DNA from: Terriglobia bacterium
Lineage (GTDB): Bacteria > Acidobacteriota > Terriglobia > Terriglobales > Acidobacteriaceae
DNA: 35,787 nt
Assembly (NCBI GenBank): GCA_021324365.1
Contig: JAJPJE010000118.1
Coordinates: 1 to 35,787, forward strand
Reading direction: 5' to 3'
Part shown: one piece after another, positions 24,995 to 35,129 of the stretch
Numbering within the stretch: position 1 is the first letter of the stretch
Layout: each line of letters starts with the position of its first letter
Made by a program: the position numbers and the translations under genes
Notes under the pieces: model-generated
What the model saw: the letters and a program-made list of their open reading frames with translations, nothing else
Databases searched by the model: none
What the model was told of the DNA's origin: nothing

Positions 24995-27175
24995 TCAGAA
25001 TACCCGGCCAACCTGGAAAAAGAACTTCTTGTGTCCCGTGGTTCCGTAACTTCCGCCGGCAATTACCGGCCCAAACGCGGTTTGAACGATCATCCCAAGT
25101 ACTCCATCCGCCGGCCATTGCGATTCGTTTCGCTGGTTATAAACGCGGCCTCCTTCCACTTCGCCGTAAGCGTAGATTCCTTTGCCAAGAATGGCTGGGA
25201 ACTTCACGATTTGTTCCAGGTACCCAGCTTGAATCAGAGCATACTGGTTGGTAAGCAGTTCGTTGCGGCCATAAGCGGCGAGCCTCAGCGGATCACCTAA
25301 GCTGAAGGAAGGCAGACCGGATTGTGTGTAGCCAAAATCAGTGCCGCCTGAAAATGTAGTGAACACCGTCCCTAGACTGCTCACCGGCTGGTAGCGCGCG
25401 CCGCGGATTTCGGCGGAAGGAAATGCGCTCGGAACTCCGAGGTAAGTATCGAACCAACTGAAGTGCGAGTCGATCGTCTCCCCTTCGTGAGGTACGACCG
25501 GATCATCGACTAGATCGAGATGATACGAAACAGAACTCTCACCCAACCGGTCGCCGAGATTGCCCAGTACGGGTGAGCCCACTTGCTGCTTCAACGTCAG
25601 ATAGCCCAGCTCATATCCAAACCGAAGCTCACTGCTCCGGCCGAACATATAACCAGCGTCGAAATAGCCGGATACCTTCTGCATGCGATAAGCCGCAATC
25701 TGAGTATTCCGGTAATAAACGTCGAATGGTGAGGTGTTCGCGATAATGCCAGGGTCGATGAACCAGCCGGGAACCGATCGGAATGGACGGAAGTAGTCCG
25801 TCGAGAGGCCGTACTCGGACCCAAACGCAAGATCCGTTCGCCATTCCGACTCGCTCTCTCCTGTCCCAAACTTGGTGAGACGGGCGCCAAGCGCAAACCG
25901 GACATTCTGAATCTCAGATCCATCAATTGCGATCAGCGGATTAATCAGAATGGGCGATTGTTTCTGCGCTGCACTAATCAGCAGTCCCGTTTGCCCCTGC
26001 TGTTGGGCGAGACTGTAATCCAGCGTCGAAAATCTGCCTGTGCCGACAATTCGGGTCAGGTCCTGGTTGAGTTTCGTGTAGTCAAGCGGTCTGCCGGTAA
26101 GCTTCTTCAAGTCCCGCTGTATCATCTTCGTGGCATCTGGCGTAGCGCCCTGAACGGCAACGAACTCTGGCTGCTGGACGACATTGATCCGGCGCGAATT
26201 GCGCTCCGCTACGTACTGATTCCATGTCGCATCGTCGACGCTGAACTGTCGAAGGATGCTGGCTTTTTCTTTGGCAGCCTCGTAGCCGCGCGCAATGAGC
26301 TTATTCACATCCTGGTAATCGGTCGAACTGAAATCGGAAACGTCAACCGAAACCAGCAAATCCGCTTTCTGCATGCTCGCCAATTCATTTGCGGCTACCA
26401 CCACGGAGACCGACTCAGACATTACACCAAACGATGAAAGCGTTGCCCCTGGCGAAAGCGGTTTCGTCTGCAGATGTACGGCGAGAACGAGGTCAGCGCC
26501 CATCGCGCGCCCCACGTCGACGGGCAAATTGTCCAGGAGCCCTCCATCTACGTAAATGTGCTGACGGTCCGATACTGGGCTGAAAAACGCCGGCAGTGAC
26601 ATCGAGGCGCGCATCGCCTGCGCGACCGGTCCACTGTCAAAAACGTACTTCTGCCGCGACACCAGATCGACAGCCACGCAGCGGAACGGTATCGGCAATT
26701 GATCGAAATTCTTGATGTCCGAATACGGAAGCATGTACCGATCGAGAATCAGCCCGACTTGGTAGCCGGAATTGAATCCGGAGGGCAGGCGCAAGCCGCT
26801 TTGCAGGCCTAATTCGAGCGCGTTGGGATAATCCCGATAATCCTGCTTCCGCCGATAGGCAAGATCCTGGTAGGGGATCTGATCGCTCAGCACAGCGTCC
26901 CAGTCGATGCTGTTCACGATCTGTTGCAGTTGTGCCGGATCGTTCCCAGTAGCATAGAGTCCGCCAACCAGCGCGCCCATGCTCGTCCCGGCCAGATATC
27001 GCACGGGAATATGGTTCTCCTCCAGCCAGCGAATCACGCCGATGTGCGCGATTCCCAGCGCGCCTCCGCCCTCCAGAACCAGCCCTATCCGCGGGTGCGG
27101 CGTCGCGGAAGGTTGTTGGGGTATTGCCAGCGAGGTGAAAAGACAGAGCGCAGCCAGCAGCAGGTGTAATTTCAT
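24995..27175 (-). CDS. Patatin-like phospholipase with outer-membrane barrel (PlpD-like)
   Basis: The 726-residue protein has a signal peptide (residues 1-20), a patatin lipase domain (about 28-310) and a C-terminal half with the strand pattern of a POTRA-plus-beta-barrel. The lipase nucleophile is Ser65 in GTSMG, the oxyanion loop GGGALG (36-41) and the catalytic Asp210 in DGG. Residues 330-400 fit a POTRA domain. From about 410 on, short amphipathic strands end in FFFQVGRVF with a terminal Phe, the Omp85-type export mark. This matches type Vd autotransporters such as PlpD, which expose or release the lipase outside. GGGAGAG precedes the ATG. It is divergent from the LysR gene. Confidence 0.9.
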   Translation of the reverse strand: MKLHLLLAALCLFTSLAIPQQPSATPHPRIGLVLEGGGALGIAHIGVIRWLEENHIPVRYLAGTSMGALVGGLYATGNDPAQLQQIVNSIDWDAVLSDQIPYQDLAYRRKQDYRDYPNALELGLQSGLRLPSGFNSGYQVGLILDRYMLPYSDIKNFDQLPIPFRCVAVDLVSRQKYVFDSGPVAQAMRASMSLPAFFSPVSDRQHIYVDGGLLDNLPVDVGRAMGADLVLAVHLQTKPLSPGATLSSFGVMSESVSVVVAANELASMQKADLLVSVDVSDFSSTDYQDVNKLIARGYEAAKEKASILRQFSVDDATWNQYVAERNSRRINVVQQPEFVAVQGATPDATKMIQRDLKKLTGRPLDYTKLNQDLTRIVGTGRFSTLDYSLAQQQGQTGLLISAAQKQSPILINPLIAIDGSEIQNVRFALGARLTKFGTGESESEWRTDLAFGSEYGLSTDYFRPFRSVPGWFIDPGIIANTSPFDVYYRNTQIAAYRMQKVSGYFDAGYMFGRSSELRFGYELGYLTLKQQVGSPVLGNLGDRLGESSVSYHLDLVDDPVVPHEGETIDSHFSWFDTYLGVPSAFPSAEIRGARYQPVSSLGTVFTTFSGGTDFGYTQSGLPSFSLGDPLRLAAYGRNELLTNQYALIQAGYLEQIVKFPAILGKGIYAYGEVEGGRVYNQRNESQWPADGVLGMIVQTAFGPVIAGGSYGTTGHKKFFFQVGRVF

Positions 27176-27219
27176 AGGCGACTCTCCCGAGCATTATCAC
27201 CTCTGGGAGTGAGCCCCGA

Positions 27220-27273
27220 AATAATCGCCTTGTCACATCTATTATTGGTTCAACGGAACGGATACTTTATAGT
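27220..27273 (+). promoter_or_regulatory. Divergent promoter region with inverted repeat
   Basis: An inverted repeat, AATAAT (27220-27225) and ATTATT (27241-27246) with 15 bases between, is of the T-N-A size used by LysR regulators. It lies just upstream of a plausible lysR promoter, TTGGTT (27245-27250)/TATAGT (27268-27273), spacing 17. The site may serve both the regulator and the patatin gene. Confidence 0.45.
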
Positions 27274-27288
27274 GTTCAGCAAGCCAAC

Positions 27289-28233
27289 ATGGACTTTGAC
27301 CAGTTAACGACGTTTATCGAAGTTGCCAAACTGGGAAGTTTCTCGCGTGCCGGACAGAAGGTTTTTCGTTCTCAATCGGCGGTTAGCGCGCAGATCCGCC
27401 AGCTCGAGGACGAGTATGGCGAGAAGTTACTCGATCGCAGCGGCAAGGTAGTCAGGCTCACCCCCGCTGGCGAAGTCTTTTTTGAATACGCGCAACGCCT
27501 GCTCACGTTACGTCGTGAATCGCAACGGGCGGTCGCCGATCAGGGAAACACTCCCCGCGGTGTGCTCGCCATTGGCGCCAATGAGGCCACCTGCCTCTAC
27601 GTGCTCCCTGATGTCTTCGCCGAATATCTGCGCCTCTACCCGGCAGTCCAGATCAGCATATACCGCAACTTCAGCCGCAAGATTCTGGAGCGGGTTGAAG
27701 ACGGCTCAATCGACGTTGGCATTGTTACGCTCCCCGTAAAGTCCAGCAGTCTGAAAGTGCGGTCCATTTTCAAAGACAAGCTTATGCTGATGGTGGATGC
27801 CAACAGTCCTCTTGCAAAGCTTCCAACTGTCGCTATCAGCCAGGTGGCAGAGCAGCCACTTATCTTTCCCAAAACGGGCTACACGCGCCAGATCCTCGAC
27901 AAGCTCTTCCGTCCCTACAACACCCAGCTTCAGGTGCGTATGGAACTCCCGAGCGTTGGCATGATCAAGAGCTTTGTAACCGCCGGATTGGGCGTCTCGC
28001 TCATCAGTACCAGCTTTGCCCGTGACGAGGTGCGCTCCGGGCAGGTGAAACTGGTCCCGCTAAAGGACGTGGAATTGACCCGTGAACTCGGGCTCGTTTA
28101 CCGCCGCGATCGTAGCTTGCCGCGTTCAGCGGCCGCTTTCGTCGAACTGATCCAGCATCGGACCCCAGCGATGAAAGCCGCCGTCGCTGCACTTACCGAA
28201 AAAACTGCGCCCCGGCCCGCTGCCCACGCGTAG
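27289..28233 (+). CDS. LysR-type transcriptional regulator
   Basis: The 314-residue protein has the N-terminal winged helix (residues 1-60): MDFDQLTTFIEVAKLGSFSR, the recognition region SQSAVSAQIRQLEDEYG and the DRSGKVVRLTPAGEVFFEYA turn. The effector domain (about 90-295) contains GVLAIGANEATCLYVLP and GMIKSFVTAGLGVSLIS. It resembles the CysB/CbbR/CysL group and would bind a small co-inducer. It is transcribed divergently from the patatin gene with 113 bases between, a common arrangement for a LysR regulator and its target. A hairpin terminator overlaps its stop codon. The target is inferred from position only. Confidence 0.95.
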   Translation: MDFDQLTTFIEVAKLGSFSRAGQKVFRSQSAVSAQIRQLEDEYGEKLLDRSGKVVRLTPAGEVFFEYAQRLLTLRRESQRAVADQGNTPRGVLAIGANEATCLYVLPDVFAEYLRLYPAVQISIYRNFSRKILERVEDGSIDVGIVTLPVKSSSLKVRSIFKDKLMLMVDANSPLAKLPTVAISQVAEQPLIFPKTGYTRQILDKLFRPYNTQLQVRMELPSVGMIKSFVTAGLGVSLISTSFARDEVRSGQVKLVPLKDVELTRELGLVYRRDRSLPRSAAAFVELIQHRTPAMKAAVAALTEKTAPRPAAHA

Positions 28234-28243
28234 ACGCGTTTTT
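28226..28243 (+). terminator. Terminator overlapping the lysR stop codon
   Basis: ACGCG (28226-28230), loop TAGA that contains the stop codon, CGCGT (28235-28239) and five T form a compact hairpin with T run. Confidence 0.6.
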
Positions 28244-28342
28244 CTGATCCGAAACATCAAAAATTCGAATTTCCCCTCTGTCGCCTTGCGCGCTTTAATA
28301 GGCACAGCCCATAGGGCATTCATTACCTAAGGAGGAAGCAAG

Positions 28343-28522
28343 GTGGTTTGTCCGACCTGTCATTCTGAATTCACTTCTTTGAATCCTTGCTCCTGCCATT
28401 CGCTGTCATTCGCTTCGGTAGTGCAGGAATCCAAAGAAGACCGGAAATTGTCCGACGCGGAACCCGTATATGCCCAGACGGGATTGAGCAATCCGTTCTG
28501 GGAGACTCCGTCGCGAGATTAA
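28343..28522 (+). CDS. 59-residue Cys-motif (zinc-knuckle-like) miniprotein
   Basis: A GTG start at 28343 follows a near-perfect AAGGAGGA at six bases, the strongest ribosome site in the window. The protein begins MVCPTCHSEFTSLNPCSCHS with CPTC (Cys3, Cys6) and CSC (Cys16, Cys18), a compact zinc-knuckle-like arrangement. It continues with an acidic, polar tail ending NPFWETPSRD. The gene stands alone: lysR ends about 110 bases upstream with its own terminator, and a strong hairpin terminator follows at 28611. I do not recognise a family. A regulatory or metal-handling role is possible but not shown. A ribosome site this good with flanking terminators argues that it is translated. Confidence 0.6.
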   Translation: MVCPTCHSEFTSLNPCSCHSLSFASVVQESKEDRKLSDAEPVYAQTGLSNPFWETPSRD

Positions 28523-28610
28523 CTGTTGCGTGTCTCTTAGTTAGTGCTCCTGCTGTGTCTTCATACGTAGTGCTGGTTCTCCTCCTATAGCGTGTGCTGT
28601 GAAGGGAGAT

Positions 28611-28636
28611 GGCGCCCTGCTCCGGGGCGCCTTTTT
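28611..28636 (+). terminator. Intrinsic terminator after the miniprotein
   Basis: GGCGCCC (28611-28617) pairs with GGGCGCC (28625-28631) around a 7-base loop, then TTTTT (28632-28636). It ends the miniprotein transcript 89 bases after its stop. Confidence 0.88.
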
Positions 28637-28690
28637 ATTTACTGAAGAACATCGTGAGCGCCCTTCGCGGCGCGGGCGACCTTCGCCCGA

Positions 28691-29242
28691 GTGGACAACA
28701 GTCATGCTGCCTGTGCTTCAACATTGAAGTATCATCCTCTGGTGCTCCGCCGCTCTTCGTCGTCGAAAGCCGAACGCCGTGCCCTCTCCGCTTATGTCAA
28801 ACTGCTCCGCGCCAGTGACACGGTTCACGCATTAGCCACCCGCGATCTCTCCCAGTGGGACCTCACCGCCAGCCAGTTTGCCGTGATGGAGGCCCTGTAT
28901 CACATCGGTCCGATGGTCCTCTCGGAAGTTGCCCGAAAAATCCTGAAAACCGGCGGCAATCTGACCATGGTAGTCCGCAATTTAGAGAAGCGCGGACTTG
29001 TGAAGCGGGTTCCAGGTCAGCACGATCGCCGTTTTGTGAGTCTCAGCCTTACAGATAAAGGCTCCCGCCTCATCGCCGAGCTCTTCCCCATGCACGCAGC
29101 CTGCATCACTCGACTGCTCGCCCGACTCAGTGCGGACGAACAGGAGCGGCTCGCTGCCCTTTGCCGCAAATTAGGACGAGGTTTGCAGGAATGGGTAATC
29201 GACCAGGGAAAACCCAGGTACAGCAGAGCCCAAAAGAACTGA
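28691..29242 (+). CDS. MarR family transcriptional regulator
   Basis: The protein, at most 183 residues, has the MarR winged-helix core (about residues 55-130): WDLTASQFAVMEALYHIGPM, SEVARKILKTGGNLTMVVRN, LEKRGLVKRVPGQHDRRFVS, the wing with the DRR motif. Dimer helices follow. The first 25 or so residues are atypical; the GTG at 28691 is the longest start but a TTG at 28724 or a later codon could be real, as no start has a clear ribosome site. Such regulators often sense phenolics or oxidants and control an adjacent gene. The pirin gene follows by 82 bases, with a palindrome between. Confidence 0.9.
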   Translation: MDNSHAACASTLKYHPLVLRRSSSSKAERRALSAYVKLLRASDTVHALATRDLSQWDLTASQFAVMEALYHIGPMVLSEVARKILKTGGNLTMVVRNLEKRGLVKRVPGQHDRRFVSLSLTDKGSRLIAELFPMHAACITRLLARLSADEQERLAALCRKLGRGLQEWVIDQGKPRYSRAQKN

Positions 29243-29278
29243 AACACCAAGAACTGAAGAACTTGCCTCTGAAACTAT

Positions 29279-29290
29279 TTTAACGTTAAA
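29279..29290. promoter_or_regulatory. Palindrome TTTAACGTTAAA, candidate MarR operator
   Basis: This perfect 12-bp palindrome lies between the marR stop and the pirin start, 34 bases before ATG 29325. Size and place suit a MarR dimer site acting on pirin; no second copy precedes marR. Confidence 0.5.
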
Positions 29291-29324
29291 GCATCTAATT
29301 CCCCTGTAGAAGGGAGTTGGGGAC

Positions 29325-30032
29325 ATGATCACAGTACGGCCGGCAGGCCAGCGTGGACACTTTGACCACGGTTGGTTGAATACCTATCACACTTTTTCTT
29401 TCGCGGATTACTACGATCCTGAGCATATGGGATTTCGCGCTCTGCGCGTAATCAACGAGGACTGGGTTCAACCCGGCCATGGCTTTGGTACGCATCCCCA
29501 TCGCGACATGGAGATCGTTACCTATGTCCTCGAAGGGGGTCTCTCCCACAAAGACAGCATGGGGAACGGCTCCACCATTCTGCCCGGCGACGTCCAGCGT
29601 ATGAGCGCCGGTACTGGGGTGTTGCATAGTGAATTCAACCATTCGAAGGATGAACCGGTTCATCTACTACAGATATGGCTTTTGCCGGAAACCCGCGGCA
29701 TTACGCCCAGCTACGAGCAGAAGAACTTCGCCCGCGAGGAGAAGCTCAACCGCTTGCGTCTGCTTGCTTCACCTGACGGACGCGACGGCGCCGTAGCGAT
29801 CCACCAGGACGCGGAGTTGTACACCTCGGTTCTGGAAGCCGGCAAGGCGGTGCACCATACCCTGCAGTCGGATCGCTACGCGTGGCTGCAAGTGGCTCGC
29901 GGCACTGTAAACCTGAATGGAAACAAGCTGAAGCACGGGGATGGCGCTGCTATCAGCAACGAGAAGCAGCTTAACATTATCGGACTGCCAGGTGATGAGG
30001 ACGCCGAAGTGCTCCTCTTCAGTCTGGCGTAG
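29325..30032 (+). CDS. Pirin family bicupin (YhhW-like)
   Basis: The 235-residue protein is a full-length bacterial pirin. The metal ligands of the N-terminal cupin are His57, His59 (GTHPHRDME), His101 and Glu103 ([10 protein letters not shown]). Other family marks are the [20 protein letters not shown] start and the [19 protein letters not shown] box. Several pirins open flavonols such as quercetin with O2; others act in redox sensing, so the in vivo role here is open. The ATG follows GAAGGGAG at a short distance. It sits directly after a MarR gene with a palindrome between, suggesting aromatic- or stress-responsive control. Confidence 0.95.
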   Translation: MITVRPAGQRGHFDHGWLNTYHTFSFADYYDPEHMGFRALRVINEDWVQPGHGFGTHPHRDMEIVTYVLEGGLSHKDSMGNGSTILPGDVQRMSAGTGVLHSEFNHSKDEPVHLLQIWLLPETRGITPSYEQKNFAREEKLNRLRLLASPDGRDGAVAIHQDAELYTSVLEAGKAVHHTLQSDRYAWLQVARGTVNLNGNKLKHGDGAAISNEKQLNIIGLPGDEDAEVLLFSLA

Positions 30033-30038
30033 TCGAAC

Positions 30039-30067
30039 TGCGGCCGCCCTCACCATAGGCGGCCGCA
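30039..30067. terminator. Strong hairpin between convergent genes
   Basis: TGCGGCCGCC (30039-30048) pairs perfectly with GGCGGCCGCA (30058-30067). The 40-base gap lies between the pirin stop and the stop of the minus-strand gene at 30073, so it could stop both. T runs are weak on each side. Confidence 0.65.
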
Positions 30068-30072
30068 TTCAA

Positions 30073-30495
30073 CTAAATCGAGTGCAGGAGGCGTTGCGGG
30101 TTAGGAAGGCTGCTGTCGTCGTCAGACTTCTCGGGGAGCTGATTCTTTTCCGCACCAGGTTTGCTCGGCGCCACCGCTTGCGGAGCAGCAGTCACGCAAT
30201 TGCCCGCTTTGTCCTTGGTGGCGCAAGTATCCTTCGATCGCGACTGAACCTGGTTCTGGGGATTGTTCTGGTTTGCGGCGTGCTGTTGTTGCAGATCCCG
30301 CATCTTGAGAGCGCTAAGTTCCTTGCTGTCCAGAAACAGCGTCTTGATCATCGTGCGTTGCGAATCGATCGTACGTCCCTGCTGGAAACTTAGGCCAGCA
30401 ACGATGATCGACGAGAAAACCAGGATTACGATCAATCCATCGCGCGTGAATCCTGCACGACGGGGAAGTTTGGGACCGCTGAGATTCTCTGCCAC
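30073..30495 (-). CDS. Membrane-anchored protein of unknown function
   Basis: The 140-residue protein has a short basic N-terminus, one membrane helix (GLIVILVFSSIIVAGLSF, about residues 20-37), a helical stretch (RTMIKTLFLDSKELSALKMR) and a Gln/Asn/Pro-rich tail. The tail holds a small Cys pair (DTCATKDKAGNC) and ends in SLPNPQRLLHSI. The layout suggests an anchored periplasmic protein. I recognise no family. It starts at GTG 30495 with GGGGTGA upstream and converges on pirin. A divergent 336-base region separates it from the mutase gene. Confidence 0.7.
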   Translation of the reverse strand: MAENLSGPKLPRRAGFTRDGLIVILVFSSIIVAGLSFQQGRTIDSQRTMIKTLFLDSKELSALKMRDLQQQHAANQNNPQNQVQSRSKDTCATKDKAGNCVTAAPQAVAPSKPGAEKNQLPEKSDDDSSLPNPQRLLHSI

Positions 30496-30831
30496 AGTTC
30501 ACCCCAGGAGCCTACCTAGTAAATACCACTTAGATGCAGTTCTAAGACCAAAGCTGCATTTCGTGCAAGGCGTTATTCTTTGATGAGTTGGCTTCGGGCT
30601 CCGGTGGCATCGAAACTGATCAGGTGAAAAGAATTGCACACTCCTGCACATTGTTGCTAGCGCACTCCACAGCAGTGTGTTGTTTTGTTGCAAGCTGCAC
30701 GCGTTCAGTAACTTTCCATCAGTTCCTGTAAATGTGGAACGCTTGACGAACCTCTGTGTGTTACTCGCAAAAGTCGCCGCTGTTGCCCTCCGATTCGGCA
30801 TCTTCTAATATCGCAGCTATAAACCGCACTT
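30496..30831. other. Divergent intergenic region
   Basis: About 336 bases serve the genes at 30495 (leftward) and 30832 (rightward). TATAAA at 30818-30823 ends eight bases before the mutase ATG, so the mutase mRNA would have almost no leader. The rest is relatively T-rich with no gene, repeat or confirmed promoter. Confidence 0.45.
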
Positions 30832-32634
<1,803 letters not shown>

Positions 32635-32889
32635 AATCAGAAGTACGAAGAGAAAATTCAGATTGAAGAGTGGAAATTAGAGCGCAAAGCACGCCGTTGG
32701 TATATCCGCTTCGTAGTTATTGCCAATACTAGGGCAACTACCATCCGTGCGATTCCACTGCTGACCACCATCCAGATGTTTGCGAGGATGACTAACTTCC
32801 TCATACACTTTCAGCCGAAAGCTTCAAAATGCAAATCTCGCACAGTCCTCTTGCTTGAGCATCACATCCCATTGTGATCTCATATCCGT
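32635..32889. other. Intergenic region before the AraC gene
   Basis: I see no gene or clear regulatory element in these 255 bases. Confidence 0.4.
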
Positions 32890-33711
32890 ATGCCGTACCT
32901 GCGCTACCGGCCGTCGCCGCCGTTGTCCCACTTCGTGGAACTGTTCTGGTATTACGAAGGCGAAGCAGGCAGATCACACAAAAAAGAACGGCTGCTCCCG
33001 CAGGGATCGTCCGAGCTTGTTATCAATCTGCGTGAAGATGAGATGCGCATCTACGATCGGTATAGTCTCAGCCCGACAGAGAAGCTCTCCGGATCAGCCA
33101 TCTGCGGTCCGCATTCCCGGTTCTTCGTCATTGATACTGCCGAGCAGGACTGTGTAGCCGGTGCGCACTTCAAACCAGGCGGCGCTTTTCCGTTTTTCAA
33201 AGCTCCGTTCAGCGAATTTCACAACCAACATATATCCTTGGACGTTCTTTGGGGACGGGCAGCAATCCGTCTTCGTGACCGCCTCCTGGAAGAGTCGACG
33301 CCCGAAGCCAAGCTGCGGCGTTTCGAGCAAGTTCTCTTAGAGCAGATTTACCGACCTCTGGAACAGCACAGAGCCGTGAACTACGCTTTGGCGCGTCTGG
33401 GTTCCGGGTCGACCGCGATCGCCGACCTTTCCTCCGAGATCGGGCTCAGCACTCGCCGATTGACCGACCTCTTCAACCAGCAGGTTGGAGTCACGCCTAA
33501 GCTGTTCAGCCGTGTGCAGCGCTTTCAGAATGTGGTTCAGTCGCTTCCCTCCGAGCACGATATCGACTGGGCTGAGGTTGCCCTCGGTTGCGGCTACTAC
33601 GATCAGGCGCACTTCATTCACGACTTCCGCGACTTCTCGGGACTGAGTCCCAGCACCTACATGAAGTTGCGTACGGTACACGCTAACCACGTCCCCATCT
33701 TCGAAGATTAG
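32890..33711 (+). CDS. AraC family transcriptional regulator
   Basis: The 273-residue protein has an N-terminal effector domain starting MPYLRYRPSPPLSHFVELFW, typical of the AraC group with a short cupin-like domain (DUF6597-like), where GAHFKPGGAFPFF is visible. The C-terminal DNA-binding domain (about residues 165-265) has two helix-turn-helix units: IADLSSEIGLSTRRLTDLFN and VALGCGYYDQAHFIHDFRDF, then SGLSPSTYMKLR. It is followed by a VOC-family gene after 79 bases, an arrangement I recall as recurrent, so the VOC protein may be its target. ATG 32890 fits the family start though the ribosome site is weak. The inducer is unknown. Confidence 0.93.
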   Translation: MPYLRYRPSPPLSHFVELFWYYEGEAGRSHKKERLLPQGSSELVINLREDEMRIYDRYSLSPTEKLSGSAICGPHSRFFVIDTAEQDCVAGAHFKPGGAFPFFKAPFSEFHNQHISLDVLWGRAAIRLRDRLLEESTPEAKLRRFEQVLLEQIYRPLEQHRAVNYALARLGSGSTAIADLSSEIGLSTRRLTDLFNQQVGVTPKLFSRVQRFQNVVQSLPSEHDIDWAEVALGCGYYDQAHFIHDFRDFSGLSPSTYMKLRTVHANHVPIFED

Positions 33712-33790
33712 TTCGGATTTTTACAATACCGGCTTCCCCAGTCGCGCAAGAATGGCTGCGTGGCGAATCAATTCTGATTCGGAGGATGAC

Positions 33791-34258
33791 ATGACCAACA
33801 AGCCCAGCTACATTCCTGCGGGATATCACGCAATCACCGCTTATCTGATTGTGAAAGGCGCCGCCAAAGCCATCGACTACTACGTCAACGCATTCGGCGC
33901 GAAAGAACTCATGCGCTTCGAGGACCGTGGCCGCATCAGCCATGCCGAGTTGCAGATCGACGACTCGCACATCATGCTGGCCGACGAACATCCGGAGATG
34001 AACATTCGCGGTCCTCAGTCGCTGGGCGGATCATCCGTTGGCATCCTGCTATATGTGAAAGATGTTGACCATGTGTTCCGGCGTGCCGTCATTGCAGGCG
34101 GCACAGTCGAGCGCGAGGTGAAAGACCAGTTCTATGGAGATCGCTCCGGCAACCTCGTCGATCCCTTCGGGCACAAGTGGACCATCGCCACCCACGTGGA
34201 AGAGGTTTCGCCAGAGGAGATGAAGCGCCGGGCTGAATCCGCGATGCAGAGCACATAA
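33791..34258 (+). CDS. VOC family protein (PhnB/glyoxalase-like)
   Basis: The 155-residue protein has the paired beta-alpha-beta-beta-beta units of the vicinal oxygen chelate fold: AITAYLIVKGAAKAIDYYVN, then MRFEDRGRISHAELQIDDSH and the closing FYGDRSGNLVDPFGHKWTIA. It belongs to the PhnB-like subgroup of uncharacterised VOC proteins; metal ligands cannot be assigned with confidence. The start at 33791 follows GGAGGATGAC; an in-frame start at 33752 has no ribosome site. It is likely cytoplasmic and linked to the AraC gene upstream. Confidence 0.92.
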   Translation: MTNKPSYIPAGYHAITAYLIVKGAAKAIDYYVNAFGAKELMRFEDRGRISHAELQIDDSHIMLADEHPEMNIRGPQSLGGSSVGILLYVKDVDHVFRRAVIAGGTVEREVKDQFYGDRSGNLVDPFGHKWTIATHVEEVSPEEMKRRAESAMQST

Positions 34259-34279
34259 ATTTCAGAATAAAAACAGATG

Positions 34280-34306
34280 CCGGCAGAACGCCTGCCGCTC
34301 TGCCGG
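34280..34306 (+). promoter_or_regulatory. Hairpin between the VOC gene and the next gene
   Basis: CCGGCAGA (34280-34287) pairs perfectly with TCTGCCGG (34299-34306) around an 11-base loop, 22 bases after the VOC stop and 15 bases before the next ATG. It may end the VOC transcript or mask the next start. Confidence 0.4.
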
Positions 34307-34320
34307 TGTCTAATAAAGGG

Positions 34321-34878
34321 ATGCGTCGGTCCGTCAGATTCGCCGTCATTGCGGTTGCCTTCGGCCTGCTCTTCGCCGCCCTCGGCTGGTGGTATTACGG
34401 ACCGGTCACTTGGAGTTATCCACAATGGAAAAGCCAGGTCCGCTTGCGCGTCTGGCGAATCCTGGGTGATCCGCTGGATCATGAGGCGCGGCGCATCGCT
34501 GGCCCCGACGCGGTAAACTGCGGAACCTCCAATGGACGCGAAGACGACACTGCCCGTGTTACCGGCTGTATCTCCGACGCAATCGGCCACCATAGGGGTT
34601 TTAGAGCTCGATTCAGCTACTTCGCTGCCAGTTCCTATGGCGCTGAAGGATTGGCCGGCGCTCCCAACGGCCCGGTTTATGAGTTGGTACTGCGCCTCTC
34701 ACCTGTTTTCGCCGGAGAAGAAGTCTCACTCATTCGTCGCCGTTGCCCAGAACCTATGCGTGTTGCCATGAGGGAAGACAGCCCCATTCCTGGCTGCGCA
34801 CCCTTCGCGACTTCAATCAGCGATTACCAGGTTCTTCGCGACGATGGTGCCCCCAACCGTGCCTCTCTCGGTTACTAA
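34321..34878 (+). CDS. Membrane-anchored protein of unknown function
   Basis: The predicted 185-residue protein starts with a basic end and one membrane helix (FAVIAVAFGLLFAALGWWYY), then an extracytoplasmic domain with four scattered cysteines (NCGTSNG, TGCISDA, RRRCPEP, IPGCAPF) that could form two disulfides. The domain has aromatic- and Gly-rich strands (FRARFSYFAASSYGAEGLAG) and ends RASLGY. No family is recognised. The start is uncertain: ATG 34321 has AAAGGG directly against it, while GTG 34306 lies within a hairpin. It follows the VOC gene by 62 bases, but a common function is not implied. Confidence 0.65.
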   Translation: MRRSVRFAVIAVAFGLLFAALGWWYYGPVTWSYPQWKSQVRLRVWRILGDPLDHEARRIAGPDAVNCGTSNGREDDTARVTGCISDAIGHHRGFRARFSYFAASSYGAEGLAGAPNGPVYELVLRLSPVFAGEEVSLIRRRCPEPMRVAMREDSPIPGCAPFATSISDYQVLRDDGAPNRASLGY

Positions 34879-34950
34879 GACGCTAATCTCTCAGCGTACT
34901 AACTTGAGAGCGCGTTTCTACTGCCTGCAGAAAAACGCGACTGGCAGATG

Positions 34951-35030
34951 TTTTGAAGGGGCGCAGCTTTAGCTGTGCTGACCGAAGTTCTTTTTTATGA
35001 CATTCCCAGAGGACTTCAGTCCTCAAGGAA
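34951..35030. repeat. Dispersed double-hairpin repeat, copy 3
   Basis: Hairpin 1 is GGCGCAGC-TTTA-GCTGTGCT (34960-34979, with two G-T pairs). Hairpin 2 is GAGGAC-TTCA-GTCCTC (35009-35024), a perfect 6-bp stem. Both match the layout at 11561-11630, including the TTGAAGGGGCG lead-in, and the stems differ by paired changes. Confidence 0.7.
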
Positions 35031-35129
35031 TCAGAATGTTTCGATTTGTCCCCAACCCCGTTCACCGGACGACAGGAGTTTTGTGACAGCTCCATAAGTC
35101 GTGGGCAACTGGGGCCGGCCCTTTTGCGC

